The notes: generated by a model from the sequence alone, not told the origin. 15,037 bases of DNA from Syntrophaceae bacterium (GCA_030619435.1 JAUXBI010000011.1:1-15037), one strand, 5' to 3'. Positions 1-7,812 are shown, counted from the first letter of the stretch. Translations and numbers: made by a program.

Positions 1-32
1 AATCGGGGGACATTGATCCCATTTTCTTCTGT
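1..32. repeat. Partial palindromic element at window edge, possible operon terminator
   Basis: Directly downstream of the TetR stop, the minus strand reads AAAATGGGATCAATGTCCC followed by CCGATT. GGGA and TCCC form a four-base stem around TCAATG. The stem is short and has no T-run after it within the window, so terminator function is weak. The AAAATGGG start resembles the AAATGGGGG start of the hairpin at 8824-8873, so it may be the end of a related REP-like element cut by the window edge. This is a suggestion only. Confidence 0.25.
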
Positions 33-665
33 TTAATTATCTTTTAAGTCAAGTAAACCGGATCTCACGATACAGTCGAAACTGTACATGTACAGCTCCC
101 GAAAATTTTCACCCTGCAGGACGGTGTTTCGCAATTTCTTGAACTGCAGCATGCCATGAAGATTCGAGCAGAACACGACTGCCAGACGTTTTATCTCTCT
201 ATCGTCCGTGTCCTTCAGAACACTATCCTTTAAGGCATCTTCAACAAGCGAAAGGATCCGGTTAACATGTTTATCAACCCTGGTTTTCAGACGGGTGGAG
301 AATACGATTTCCGGCGAACTCAGGAAATAATTCATGATATCAAAGTACTTGCGGTGTTCCTCACTGAGATCCATATAGGCAAGAGCTATTTTCTCAAGCT
401 TTTCCCGGGGGGTGGATCCTTTTTCACTCTCTTCTTTTATCTTATCGCAGAGCAGGGTAAGCCCTTCCTCCTGCAACGCGGCAAAGAGACTTTCCTTGTT
501 TTTAAAATACAGGTAGAGGGTGCCGACGCTCAGCTCCGCGTTTCTCGCGATCTGATTCATGGAAGTCGCGTCAATGCCCTTTCTGAACAGGAGTTCGCGC
601 GCCGTATCCAGTATCTGTTTTCTTCTCTGTTCCTTTTCCCTGTGTCGTCTCTCTATCGATCCCAT
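33..665 (-). CDS. TetR/AcrR family transcriptional regulator
   Basis: This is a dimeric DNA-binding repressor of the TetR type, 210 residues from the chosen start, which is normal for the family. A basic N-terminus (ERRHREKEQRRKQIL) leads into the helix-turn-helix, with MNQIARNAELSVGTLYLYFKNKESLF as recognition region at roughly residues 36-61. The remaining ~150 residues form an alpha-helical ligand domain that is not diagnostic of an effector. I chose ATG at 665 because GGAAGGA lies six bases upstream; an in-frame TTG at 680 has a badly spaced Shine-Dalgarno. It is the last gene of the minus-strand operon, 27 bases after the aldehyde oxidoreductase stop, and probably controls that operon. 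The operator candidate at 7729-7741 resembles the TGAATG/CATTCA sites of acyl-CoA-responsive TetR proteins such as Bacillus FadR. Effector identity is unknown. Confidence 0.9.
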   Translation of the reverse strand: MGSIERRHREKEQRRKQILDTARELLFRKGIDATSMNQIARNAELSVGTLYLYFKNKESLFAALQEEGLTLLCDKIKEESEKGSTPREKLEKIALAYMDLSEEHRKYFDIMNYFLSSPEIVFSTRLKTRVDKHVNRILSLVEDALKDSVLKDTDDREIKRLAVVFCSNLHGMLQFKKLRNTVLQGENFRELYMYSFDCIVRSGLLDLKDN

Positions 666-692
666 CTTTTGTCCTTCCAAAATCTCCCCATA

Positions 693-2519
693 TCAGGCAA
701 GCCCCAGCTCCGAAAGCTTGCCATCCGAAGGCGCACCATCTCTATCCCAGCCCCGCAACCTGTAATAGCTGTCCAGCATACCGTCCAGTTTCGCCTGCGG
801 CACATATCTGCCCCTGCATGGACCATCCGGAACAGGTTCATTCATAACGCGATAGGGCAGCATGGCAGTTGAGCGATTTGCGCCCCTCTTCACATTGATT
901 ATACGCTCCAGATTGTATATTCTCTCACCAATCGCTGTCAGCTCATCAAGATCAATGTCCCAGCCTGTAACATATCGTATAACGGGAAGGTACGAGTCGT
1001 TAAGTTTCATTCCAAATGCCCTCTCCTGCAGAAAACGACACATCACCAGTGAGTCCCCGACTGCCGAGTTGTGTTCTGTATCTATACAGTGTTCCGGACT
1101 TTCATCAGAATACGGATCATCTTTGCCGGCATAGTAAGGACGCCCGTCCTGGTGGCTTCCACCGCGTGTTGATGTTGCATAGGCAAGACCCATGTTCTGC
1201 AGCCCCCTGGCAGAATGTCCGGTCATTTCGAGCCCCTGCTGTAAATAGAGAAGTTTGTATGAATCGTGGCCCAGTTGTTCAGACAATCGCCCGGATCCAA
1301 GCGAAATCAACCGGCCGATTCCTTCCTCTCTGAGCGCTGTTCTCTTCGCTACCTCAGACAGATTCCCCCAGTTACCGAAGGATATTTTCATTTTGAGTTC
1401 CTTCTCACCGATAATTCCTCTTTCCACACATTCCGCGAGAAAGGCGAGGGTCACGCCGAAACTGATGGTGTCCATCCCCATCTCATCACACATGGCATTG
1501 CCATTGAAGATCGACACGATATCGTCATTATCAAGCATTGACCCCATAGCGTAAAGGGTCTCATATTCCGGCATTTTTACATCCAGGGGAGCGAATTCTC
1601 CGTGCGGCACCGGAACAAGTTTCCCGCACGCCACCGGGCATCCATGACAGGCAACGCTCTTTTTAATATACTTCTCGAGCATAAGTTCCCCGCTGATCTC
1701 GTACGCGCGATCAAAAGTCTCTCGCATATTATTGTGGGTGCCAAGCATCCCTCTTGAGTTAATCATATCCACAAGAAAGGGGGTTCCCATGGTACTCAGC
1801 ATCGCGGTTTTCTTCCTCACATCCGGGAATAACGTCTTCAGGCAGGATTTGAGGGCATCAGGATCGGCAATCTCTGTTTTTTCCGTACCCTTCACCACAA
1901 CCGCCTTACAATTTTTTGAGCCTAATACCGCGCCTATGCCTCCCCGCCCGGCTGCGCTCACACGCGATCCGCTGCACATAATACCGGCAAATACAACTCC
2001 GTTTTCTCCCGCAGGCCCGATGACCGCGCTTTCTGCTTTTCCGCCCTCTTTTTCGACAAGAAGTCTGTGAGTTTCACCGGTTGTTTTTCCCCAGAGATCT
2101 TCAGCGTCTCTGACGAATACACCTTCGTCATTTATCGAAACATAGACCGGAGATGAAGCCCTGCCAGAAATAATCACGGCGTCGAAACCGGTTTTCTTCA
2201 GCATCGAGGCAAAATCACCACCAAAATTGGAGTCACAGAACATCCCGGTCTGAGGAGATATCGCGGCTACGTGCCCCCGCCCTGTACCGCATACCGGCGA
2301 TCCATTGAATGGACCTGTCGCAAAGACCACAATATTTTCCTCAGAAAGGGGATCCGCGGTACAGGGGACAAGATCATATACAAACTTCGCCGCAAAACCG
2401 TTGCCACCCAGAAACATCCGGGCGAAAGTCCTGTCAAGCGGTATTTTCTCGACGGCGCCGCTGCTTAGATTCACATTCAGTATCCGTCCCATATAGCCGT
2501 TCATCATCTCAGAAATCAA
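693..2519 (-). CDS. aor: Aldehyde:ferredoxin oxidoreductase, tungsten type
   Basis: This cytoplasmic enzyme oxidises an aldehyde to the carboxylic acid and passes two electrons to ferredoxin, using a tungsten bis-pyranopterin cofactor and one [4Fe-4S] cluster. At 608 residues it is full length. The N-terminal NGYMGRILNVNL block is typical of the family. The cluster ligands are visible as C-x2-C-x3-C at C291, C294 and C298 plus C494 in GDSLVMC, matching the spacing of the Pyrococcus enzyme. The gene overlaps the upstream alcohol dehydrogenase by four bases (TTGA), implying translational coupling. TTG at 2519 has GGGGA upstream. The paired ATGs at 2507/2504 also fit family N-termini, so the start is uncertain by 4-5 residues. 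Context suggests it disposes of an aldehyde made by the thiamine enzyme or the dehydrogenases. Substrate specificity within the family cannot be read from sequence. Confidence 0.93.
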   Translation of the reverse strand: MISEMMNGYMGRILNVNLSSGAVEKIPLDRTFARMFLGGNGFAAKFVYDLVPCTADPLSEENIVVFATGPFNGSPVCGTGRGHVAAISPQTGMFCDSNFGGDFASMLKKTGFDAVIISGRASSPVYVSINDEGVFVRDAEDLWGKTTGETHRLLVEKEGGKAESAVIGPAGENGVVFAGIMCSGSRVSAAGRGGIGAVLGSKNCKAVVVKGTEKTEIADPDALKSCLKTLFPDVRKKTAMLSTMGTPFLVDMINSRGMLGTHNNMRETFDRAYEISGELMLEKYIKKSVACHGCPVACGKLVPVPHGEFAPLDVKMPEYETLYAMGSMLDNDDIVSIFNGNAMCDEMGMDTISFGVTLAFLAECVERGIIGEKELKMKISFGNWGNLSEVAKRTALREEGIGRLISLGSGRLSEQLGHDSYKLLYLQQGLEMTGHSARGLQNMGLAYATSTRGGSHQDGRPYYAGKDDPYSDESPEHCIDTEHNSAVGDSLVMCRFLQERAFGMKLNDSYLPVIRYVTGWDIDLDELTAIGERIYNLERIINVKRGANRSTAMLPYRVMNEPVPDGPCRGRYVPQAKLDGMLDSYYRLRGWDRDGAPSDGKLSELGLA

Positions 2520-3538
2520 AACTCTTCCCCTATCTTCAGCATTACCTTTATTGCCCTGCCGGTATTTATACGTTCCCTGTATATCCGGGGCAGGTCATCC
2601 AGACTTATGCAATCCGTGATAAGCGGTCTTCCGTCTATCTTCCCCTCTGACATCCATTTGAGACACCGGATGTTTTCCTCATGTGTGTTTGAATATGACC
2701 CTGTAAGCCAGACTTCTTTAAAATTGAGCGTGACAGGCATAATCTCAATGTTTTGCATGATGATACTTATCACACACACCGTTCCACCATTCGCCGCGGT
2801 GTTTACAGCCATTTGAACAGATTCCCCAAAGCCGGAGCACTCGAATACTGTATCAAAACCGGCGCCGCCCGTTTCATCCATTGTTCTCAGAATCAGATTC
2901 TCGTTAAACGGGTCTACCACTATATCCGCCCCGAAATCGATTGCAAGAGCCCTCTTCTCTTCCACAGGCTCGGACAGTGCAATCGGGCCAAAACCCATAA
3001 TCTTCAACAACCTGACAAGAGCAAGCCCTATGGAACCGCCCCCTATTACCAGCGCCGATCCTCCTTCTTTGCCGGAGCATCGTATCCCGTGCAGAGATGC
3101 CGCGAAGGCCTCGGCAAGCGCTCCATTCTGCGAATCCACTCCTTCCGGAATCGGGATCAGCATCCTGGGGTCCACCTTGAGGTATTCGGCAAATCCTCCA
3201 GGGAAATCACCCAGACCTATGGTGCGCCTGTCAACCTGGCACAGGTATGGCTTGCCCGACCTGCATTCCCTGCATTTTCCGCAACAGGTGGGACGGATGA
3301 TAACCCTGTCCCCCACGGACGTACCGGCTACTTGAGCTCCCATATCCGCAACGGTGCCGCTTACCTCATGCCCGATTATGGCTCCATCCTTCAGGTTCCC
3401 GCTCTCTATCATCGAGTGATCCGAACCACAAAAGCCCGTATTGACCACCTTTATCAGGACCTCATTTGCACCCAATTCCGGCATAGGAACATCCCGAACC
3501 ACAAGTTTTTCTCCGCTGTCATAAACCGCTGCTTTCAT
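2516..3538 (-). CDS. Zinc-dependent medium-chain alcohol dehydrogenase
   Basis: This 340-residue MDR-superfamily dehydrogenase interconverts an alcohol (or polyol) and a carbonyl with NAD(P). Catalytic zinc ligands are Cys37 (GFCGSD), His57-Glu58 (GHE) and probably Glu143. The structural zinc site is complete, with C86, C89, C92 and C100 spaced C-x2-C-x2-C-x7-C. The nucleotide-binding loop GGGSIG is at 166-171, and an acidic Glu190 at the end of the second strand favours NAD over NADP. The general look is sorbitol/threonine/butanediol dehydrogenase-like, but the substrate cannot be assigned. Start ATG has GGGAG seven bases upstream, which nearly abuts the permease stop 13 bases before the start codon. 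It sits between the permease and the aldehyde oxidoreductase, so it may oxidise a hydroxy substrate or reduce surplus aldehyde. Confidence 0.93.
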   Translation of the reverse strand: MKAAVYDSGEKLVVRDVPMPELGANEVLIKVVNTGFCGSDHSMIESGNLKDGAIIGHEVSGTVADMGAQVAGTSVGDRVIIRPTCCGKCRECRSGKPYLCQVDRRTIGLGDFPGGFAEYLKVDPRMLIPIPEGVDSQNGALAEAFAASLHGIRCSGKEGGSALVIGGGSIGLALVRLLKIMGFGPIALSEPVEEKRALAIDFGADIVVDPFNENLILRTMDETGGAGFDTVFECSGFGESVQMAVNTAANGGTVCVISIIMQNIEIMPVTLNFKEVWLTGSYSNTHEENIRCLKWMSEGKIDGRPLITDCISLDDLPRIYRERINTGRAIKVMLKIGEEF

Positions 3539-3551
3539 GGTTCATCTCCCA

Positions 3552-5054
3552 CTACAGGTTCCCGAACAGGAGTATCGAAATGCTCACGCACAACGCCGCC
3601 ACAAAGGTCATTACTATGCCGGCCTTTGCCATATCCTTGATAGCAAAATAACCGGTCGAGTAAGGGATGATATTTGTCGGCGTCTCGGTAACCAGAATAA
3701 AAGCCAGTGACGATGTAAATGCCGCCGGCGCGCATATAAGCCAGGGATTTATGTTCAGATCCGCTGCAAGCGCAATCAAGAGTGGAATGATAATAGTGCC
3801 GGTCACCGTATTGCTTGAAAACGCCAGATGAAGCAGGCTTACGCCCAGCACAATGACAAACACCCTCGCAACCCCGGGCAGTTGAACTACGGGGCCCAGA
3901 AACACCCATGACAGCCACCGCGCCGCGCCAGTCTCGTAAACCACCATACCGAGTGATATCCCCGCGCAGATCAGGACTATTCCCCCCCAGTCCACATCTC
4001 TCTGCGCCTCTTTCCATGATATCACCTCGATTCCGGGAAGAAACAGTAGCAAGGCTCCACACAGGGCAACGGCCTGCATCGGCATATCGATCCTTCCATT
4101 TGTAATATCTCTTATAAATGGAGACATAATCCACGCGCAGATCGTCATCATAAATATGACAAGCGTCCACTTCTCTTTCTTCGTGAACGGCCCGGCATCA
4201 TCAACCCTTTTCCTGATCTCTTCTCTCTCTATGGGAACTCTTTCAATCTCAGGCGGGAAAATTGTTGTTATCACCAGCCAGCCTGCCGGTACCATCAGGA
4301 TTGTAGCGGGAAGTCCCATACTCATCCATGTAATAAAATCTATATCGATACTGGCAAGTTCCTTTAAGAAACCGATCGTAAGGGGATTTGGGCCACAACC
4401 CGAAGGTGTCGCAATTCCCCCGAAAAGAGGGCCCCACGCGCAGGAAATCATCAGACCCTTTCCGAAATTACTTTCCAGGGGCTTAACCCCTGACTGTCTG
4501 AGAATAGCAACTCCGAGCGGCATAAGGATTGCCGCCACCGCCATATCGGTAATCCACATGGATAGAAGGGCACCAACAACAAGAAATCCGAGTATAACCA
4601 TTCTGGTTCTAGTCCCCATTATGGAAAGTATCAGGTAACTCAGTCTGTTTCCCATTCCTGAACGGGTAAACGCGGAAGAAAGTATCAGCACACCGATAAA
4701 AAAGGCTATGATCGGGTTGCCGAATCCAAGTCTGATGACATGTTTGAATGTATCTATCCCGAAAACGGGAATAAGAAGCATTACAAGCAGCGCCGTTATG
4801 CTGAAGGGGATAACCTCGGTTATCCACAGAACAATTGCCGCCGCAAGCAGGGCCATCGCGGCTTTCGCGTCCCAGGTGAGTGGTATCAATTCTCCTCCCT
4901 TTTCCAGGGGAGCGGGAGATGGCAGAAACATTATCGCTGCCATTAGGAGAAAGGCAAATAAAAAGAATCCTATCTTATACATAAAAGAATGAGGGCTCTT
5001 TTTTATTACATCTCCCTCCTCAGCGCTGATCTCGGGTCTTTCTCTGATCTCCAT
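3552..5054 (-). CDS. SLC13/DASS family anion:sodium symporter
   Basis: This is an inner-membrane permease of 500 residues with about eleven to twelve hydrophobic segments, of the divalent-anion:sodium symporter family. Characterised members move dicarboxylates, citrate or sulfate with sodium. A short charged cytoplasmic N-terminus (about 25 residues) precedes the first membrane segment. Family landmarks are TEVIPF at 79-84, GGIATPSGCGPN at 212-223, the second SNT motif at 414-416 (SSNTVTG) and TETPTN at 456-461. The first SNT motif, which in VcINDY contributes to one sodium/substrate site, reads TDM at 169-171 (SMWITDMAVAA). The coupling ion or ligand may therefore differ. It lies mid-operon after the thiamine enzyme with an 82-base gap and AAAGGAAT before the ATG. 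It probably imports the organic anion on which the operon acts. Confidence 0.92.
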   Translation of the reverse strand: MEIRERPEISAEEGDVIKKSPHSFMYKIGFFLFAFLLMAAIMFLPSPAPLEKGGELIPLTWDAKAAMALLAAAIVLWITEVIPFSITALLVMLLIPVFGIDTFKHVIRLGFGNPIIAFFIGVLILSSAFTRSGMGNRLSYLILSIMGTRTRMVILGFLVVGALLSMWITDMAVAAILMPLGVAILRQSGVKPLESNFGKGLMISCAWGPLFGGIATPSGCGPNPLTIGFLKELASIDIDFITWMSMGLPATILMVPAGWLVITTIFPPEIERVPIEREEIRKRVDDAGPFTKKEKWTLVIFMMTICAWIMSPFIRDITNGRIDMPMQAVALCGALLLFLPGIEVISWKEAQRDVDWGGIVLICAGISLGMVVYETGAARWLSWVFLGPVVQLPGVARVFVIVLGVSLLHLAFSSNTVTGTIIIPLLIALAADLNINPWLICAPAAFTSSLAFILVTETPTNIIPYSTGYFAIKDMAKAGIVMTFVAALCVSISILLFGNL

Positions 5055-5098
5055 AGTCTAAGCAATTCCTTTCCCGGACGTGATGCATTCGTAAAAAA

Positions 5099-5126
5099 CC
5101 ATCAACATTTAACATTCACAATTCAA
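5099..5126 (-). repeat. Degenerate heptad tandem repeat (four units)
   Basis: On the minus strand four consecutive seven-base units read TTGAATT, GTGAATG, TTAAATG, TTGATGG, consensus TTGAATG. They lie in the 82-base gap between the thiamine enzyme and the permease, the only sizeable gap in the operon. No terminator hairpin is visible there. Function unknown; it may be simple slippage sequence. Confidence 0.45.
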
Positions 5127-5136
5127 CCTTGTTCTC

Positions 5137-6834
5137 TCACCCCGCCTTATATGCACCCAGACTTGCCAGCGCAACACTGCCGGGACTTATAGTCGTTGGA
5201 TCAGTCATTACATTGATGCACGTGGTCATACCCGAGGCAAACGCCTCTTCAAGGGCCGGGCGAATATCTTCAGGTTTTTCAACATACATTCCCTTACCGC
5301 CAAGCGCCTCAACCAGCTTATGATAATCCACCCTGCCTATATGTGTGCCGTCCTTTATGGCATGGCCTATGCTTAATTCCTGGCTGTGCCTTATCATTCC
5401 CCACCCCAGATCATTGCTGATTACCACAACTATGGGCAGTTTTCTCCTTATGGCAACCTCAAACTCCATGAAATTGAAGCCCACCGACCCATCTCCTATA
5501 ACAAGGCAGACTCTCTTGTCAGGATTAAGCAGCTTTGCCGCGTTGGCATAGGGGAGACCGACCGCAAGACACCCGTACAGGCCGGAATCAAGATAATGCC
5601 CAGCCTTTCTGACCGTTCTCGTCATGCCTATCCAGATCTGCGTGTCGCCTCCGTCGGCCACAACGATATCGTCATCTCTATCCATAAAGTTGTTCACTTC
5701 CTCTGCAAGACGCATCGGATGTATGGGCACATTATCGCTTTCCCAGTCGGGTATCGCCTGAGCCCTTCCATCATCTTTCGCCTTCTCCAGGATTGAAACC
5801 CAGCCACTGAAGCTGCTTTTTAATTTATCACCTGTCCCTCTCTGAACAATTACCCTGTTGCACTCTTTCAGGAAAGCTCCGATATCGCTCATGATCGCAA
5901 GATCCACAGAACGATTTCTCCCTATTTCTTCCGGTTCGATATCAACCTGTATAATCCTGGCTTCTTTACTGAAGATATCCCCGAATATGTAAAATAACCC
6001 CATTCTGGAGCCAAGGAATATGATCAGATCGGCTGTCATATTTGCCACCAGCGCCGCGCCCGGCCTGATCGCCAGCGATGATTCGAAGCAGAGTGGGTGG
6101 TTATCGGAGATTGTTCCCCTTCCGAGTGACGACGTAAATGCGGGAATGCCGGTATTTTCTATGAATCGAACGAGTTCCTCTCCGGCATCCGAATACCATG
6201 CTCCGCTTCCCGCGATCACGATCGGTTTTTTCGCTTCTCCGATCATCTCTATAAATTCTCCCACTTTATCCGGATCAAGTGGATGTGAATTAACATCTGT
6301 ATGTATCTTTTTAACATTTTCAGGGGTCGTCTCCGCGTTCAACATATCAACAGGCAATTCAAGATAGACCGGGCCGGGTCTTCCGGTTGCCGCGGTACGG
6401 TAGGCAAGATCGATGAATTCGGGTATTCTCTCCGGGTTGTAGCAAACGAAGGCCTTCTTCACCATCGGACTTATAACGGGAAGCTGGCACATGTCCTGGA
6501 GATCAAGTTGTTCCGTTGACGCAAGCCCGACACAACCGGAGATAAGAACCAGGGGCGAATTTGCCAGACGCGCGTTTGCGATTCCTGAAAGCGCGTTGGT
6601 AAATCCCGGACCTGCCGTGACCATCGCGGTACCGGGACTGCGCGTCATCCGCCCCCACGCCTCCGCCATGAATACCGCCGCCTGTTCATGGCGCGTATCG
6701 AACAATTTAACAGACGAACCCTCAAGGTACTGGTAAATCGGCGTTATATGACCGCCGCTTATCGTGAAAATGTATTCGATTCCCCTTTCAATAAGAGCCT
6801 GCGCCATCAACTGACCACCTGTTATTTTTTCCAC
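5137..6834 (-). CDS. Benzaldehyde-lyase-like thiamine-diphosphate enzyme
   Basis: This 565-residue ThDP enzyme of the acetolactate synthase/benzaldehyde lyase/2-hydroxyacyl-CoA lyase superfamily most likely makes or breaks a C-C bond next to a carbonyl. Domain order is PYR (about 1-170), central (about 190-335) and PP (about 375-545). His29 in SGGHITP and the cofactor-activating Glu50 in DTRHE fall at the same residue numbers as His29 and Glu50 of Pseudomonas benzaldehyde lyase (563 residues). N-terminal ITGGQL and VTAGPGFTNA also match that enzyme better than acetolactate synthase. The ThDP/Mg motif starts GDGS at 447 and ends ND at 474-475 (ND instead of NN, a variant seen in ALS-like proteins). 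GTG start has GGAGG seven bases upstream. Acyloin lyase/ligase or 2-hydroxyacyl-CoA lyase are the leading options; no regulatory subunit is nearby, arguing against valine biosynthesis. Confidence 0.85.
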   Translation of the reverse strand: MEKITGGQLMAQALIERGIEYIFTISGGHITPIYQYLEGSSVKLFDTRHEQAAVFMAEAWGRMTRSPGTAMVTAGPGFTNALSGIANARLANSPLVLISGCVGLASTEQLDLQDMCQLPVISPMVKKAFVCYNPERIPEFIDLAYRTAATGRPGPVYLELPVDMLNAETTPENVKKIHTDVNSHPLDPDKVGEFIEMIGEAKKPIVIAGSGAWYSDAGEELVRFIENTGIPAFTSSLGRGTISDNHPLCFESSLAIRPGAALVANMTADLIIFLGSRMGLFYIFGDIFSKEARIIQVDIEPEEIGRNRSVDLAIMSDIGAFLKECNRVIVQRGTGDKLKSSFSGWVSILEKAKDDGRAQAIPDWESDNVPIHPMRLAEEVNNFMDRDDDIVVADGGDTQIWIGMTRTVRKAGHYLDSGLYGCLAVGLPYANAAKLLNPDKRVCLVIGDGSVGFNFMEFEVAIRRKLPIVVVISNDLGWGMIRHSQELSIGHAIKDGTHIGRVDYHKLVEALGGKGMYVEKPEDIRPALEEAFASGMTTCINVMTDPTTISPGSVALASLGAYKAG

Positions 6835-6850
6835 GCTTAATCCTCCATTC

Positions 6851-7684
6851 TTATAATTCCATTAATTGGCCACCGGTCACATTTATCGCCTGCCCGGTAA
6901 TATAGGATGATTCATCAGACGCGAGCCATGCCACAAGATTCGCAGCCTCTCCCGGCGTACCGATACGTCCCAGCGGAATTGTCTTGCACATCTCTTTTTC
7001 CCGTTCTTCAATGGTGGTTCCGTAAATCTCCGCCTCCAGACCGAAGCGCCATTTTTCCAGATCTGTCATTATCTGGCCCGGACAGATCGCGTTCACACGG
7101 ATGCCCACCCCGGCAAGTTCCCCTGCCATTACTTTTGTGAGCATGATCACACCCGCTTTGGCTACCGCGTAGGCACCGTTGAACAGTGGCGGCTTTTTCC
7201 CCGCCCTCGATGCGGTGTTTATTATGCTCCCACCCGCTCCCATCATCATGGGTATAATCGCCCTTGAAACCCTGAATACACCGTGGAGATTCACATCTAT
7301 CGTCTTCATCCAGGCATCTTCATTATAAGTATGCACCGCGTCAGGCACACCGAAAGACGCGCCCGCATTGTTGCAGAGAATGTCAACCTGCTCAAACTGT
7401 TCTCTTATGCTGTCAGCCATCTGACTAATTGATTTATTATCTGTAACATCGACATTGACGGCCAGGGTTTTTACACCAAAATTGTTGGCAAGGCTTCCCG
7501 CTATATCCCCCATTTCTTCCCATGAGCCTGTCTTTATCATGTCCCCGGCAAGAGCCTTTCCGAGATCGGCAATAACGACATTCGCGCCGCAGGAAGCCAG
7601 CTTCTCCGCAATCGCGTAGCCAATCCCGGTTCTTTTTCCGGATCCTGTAACAACCGCCGTCTTCTTCCCCAGATCTTTATACAT
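6851..7684 (-). CDS. Short-chain dehydrogenase/reductase (classical SDR)
   Basis: This is an NAD(P)-dependent oxidoreductase of 277 residues acting on a hydroxyl or keto group. The Rossmann glycine motif TGSGKRTGIG is at 13-22, and Asp40 at the end of the second strand suggests NAD. NNAG is at 105-108, the active-site Asn is 132, and the catalytic Ser159, Tyr172 and Lys176 are all present (NTAS, then YAVAK). PGQIMTD and the C-terminal ITGQAINVTGG complete the family pattern. A segment at about 42-65 (GKALAGDMIKTGSWEEMG) is longer than in minimal SDRs. It is the first gene of the operon, with a promoter at 7732-7760 and a GGGGG-rich Shine-Dalgarno. The thiamine-enzyme gene starts 16 bases after its stop. 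Likely role: oxidising a substrate alcohol to the carbonyl compound that the next enzyme cleaves. Confidence 0.92.
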   Translation of the reverse strand: MYKDLGKKTAVVTGSGKRTGIGYAIAEKLASCGANVVIADLGKALAGDMIKTGSWEEMGDIAGSLANNFGVKTLAVNVDVTDNKSISQMADSIREQFEQVDILCNNAGASFGVPDAVHTYNEDAWMKTIDVNLHGVFRVSRAIIPMMMGAGGSIINTASRAGKKPPLFNGAYAVAKAGVIMLTKVMAGELAGVGIRVNAICPGQIMTDLEKWRFGLEAEIYGTTIEEREKEMCKTIPLGRIGTPGEAANLVAWLASDESSYITGQAINVTGGQLMEL

Positions 7685-7728
7685 AATCAGCCCCCTTCCA
7701 TGTTTTGCTATGAATGTCTTTCACCTAC

Positions 7729-7741
7729 TGAATGCTATTCA
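7729..7741. promoter_or_regulatory. Candidate operator palindrome over the operon -10
   Basis: TGAATGCTATTCA has five-base perfect arms (TGAAT/ATTCA) around GCT. It covers the -10 of the minus-strand promoter completely, a classical repressor position. A second TGAATG lies 18 bases away at 7711-7716. The half-site resembles those bound by FadR-type TetR regulators, and the operon's last gene is a TetR protein. The link is inference. Confidence 0.45.
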
Positions 7742-7760
7742 TTATATGCTTGCTTGTCAA
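7732..7760 (-). promoter_or_regulatory. Sigma70-like promoter of the SDR-to-TetR operon
   Basis: Read on the minus strand, a perfect -35 TTGACA (7755-7760) and a -10 TAGCAT (7732-7737, four of six matches) are separated by 17 bases. The -10 is 47 bases upstream of the SDR start codon. Confidence 0.55.
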
Positions 7761-7782
7761 CGCTTTTTTAGTTATTATTCAA

Positions 7783-7812
7783 TTGACATACAAAGTTTGC
7801 CCCGCCTATACT
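7783..7812 (+). promoter_or_regulatory. Sigma70-like promoter of the BASS transporter
   Basis: Perfect -35 TTGACA (7783-7788), 18-base spacer and -10 TATACT (7807-7812, five of six). The start codon lies 72 bases further on. The divergent operon promoter is only 22 bases away at the -35 ends, so one regulator could influence both. Confidence 0.6.

Noticed and set aside
267..872. 201-codon open frame on the plus strand
   Set aside because: Antisense to the TetR gene and the aldehyde oxidoreductase 3' end, with no recognisable motif.
2753..3640. 295-codon open frame on the plus strand
   Set aside because: It lies antisense to the alcohol dehydrogenase and the permease end, both of which have complete family motifs; the translation shows no domain and is a codon-bias shadow.
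3535..4170. 211-codon minus-strand frame overlapping the permease
   Set aside because: Same strand but out of frame with the SLC13 gene, whose membrane segments and SNT motif are continuous in the other frame; no sign of a frameshift.
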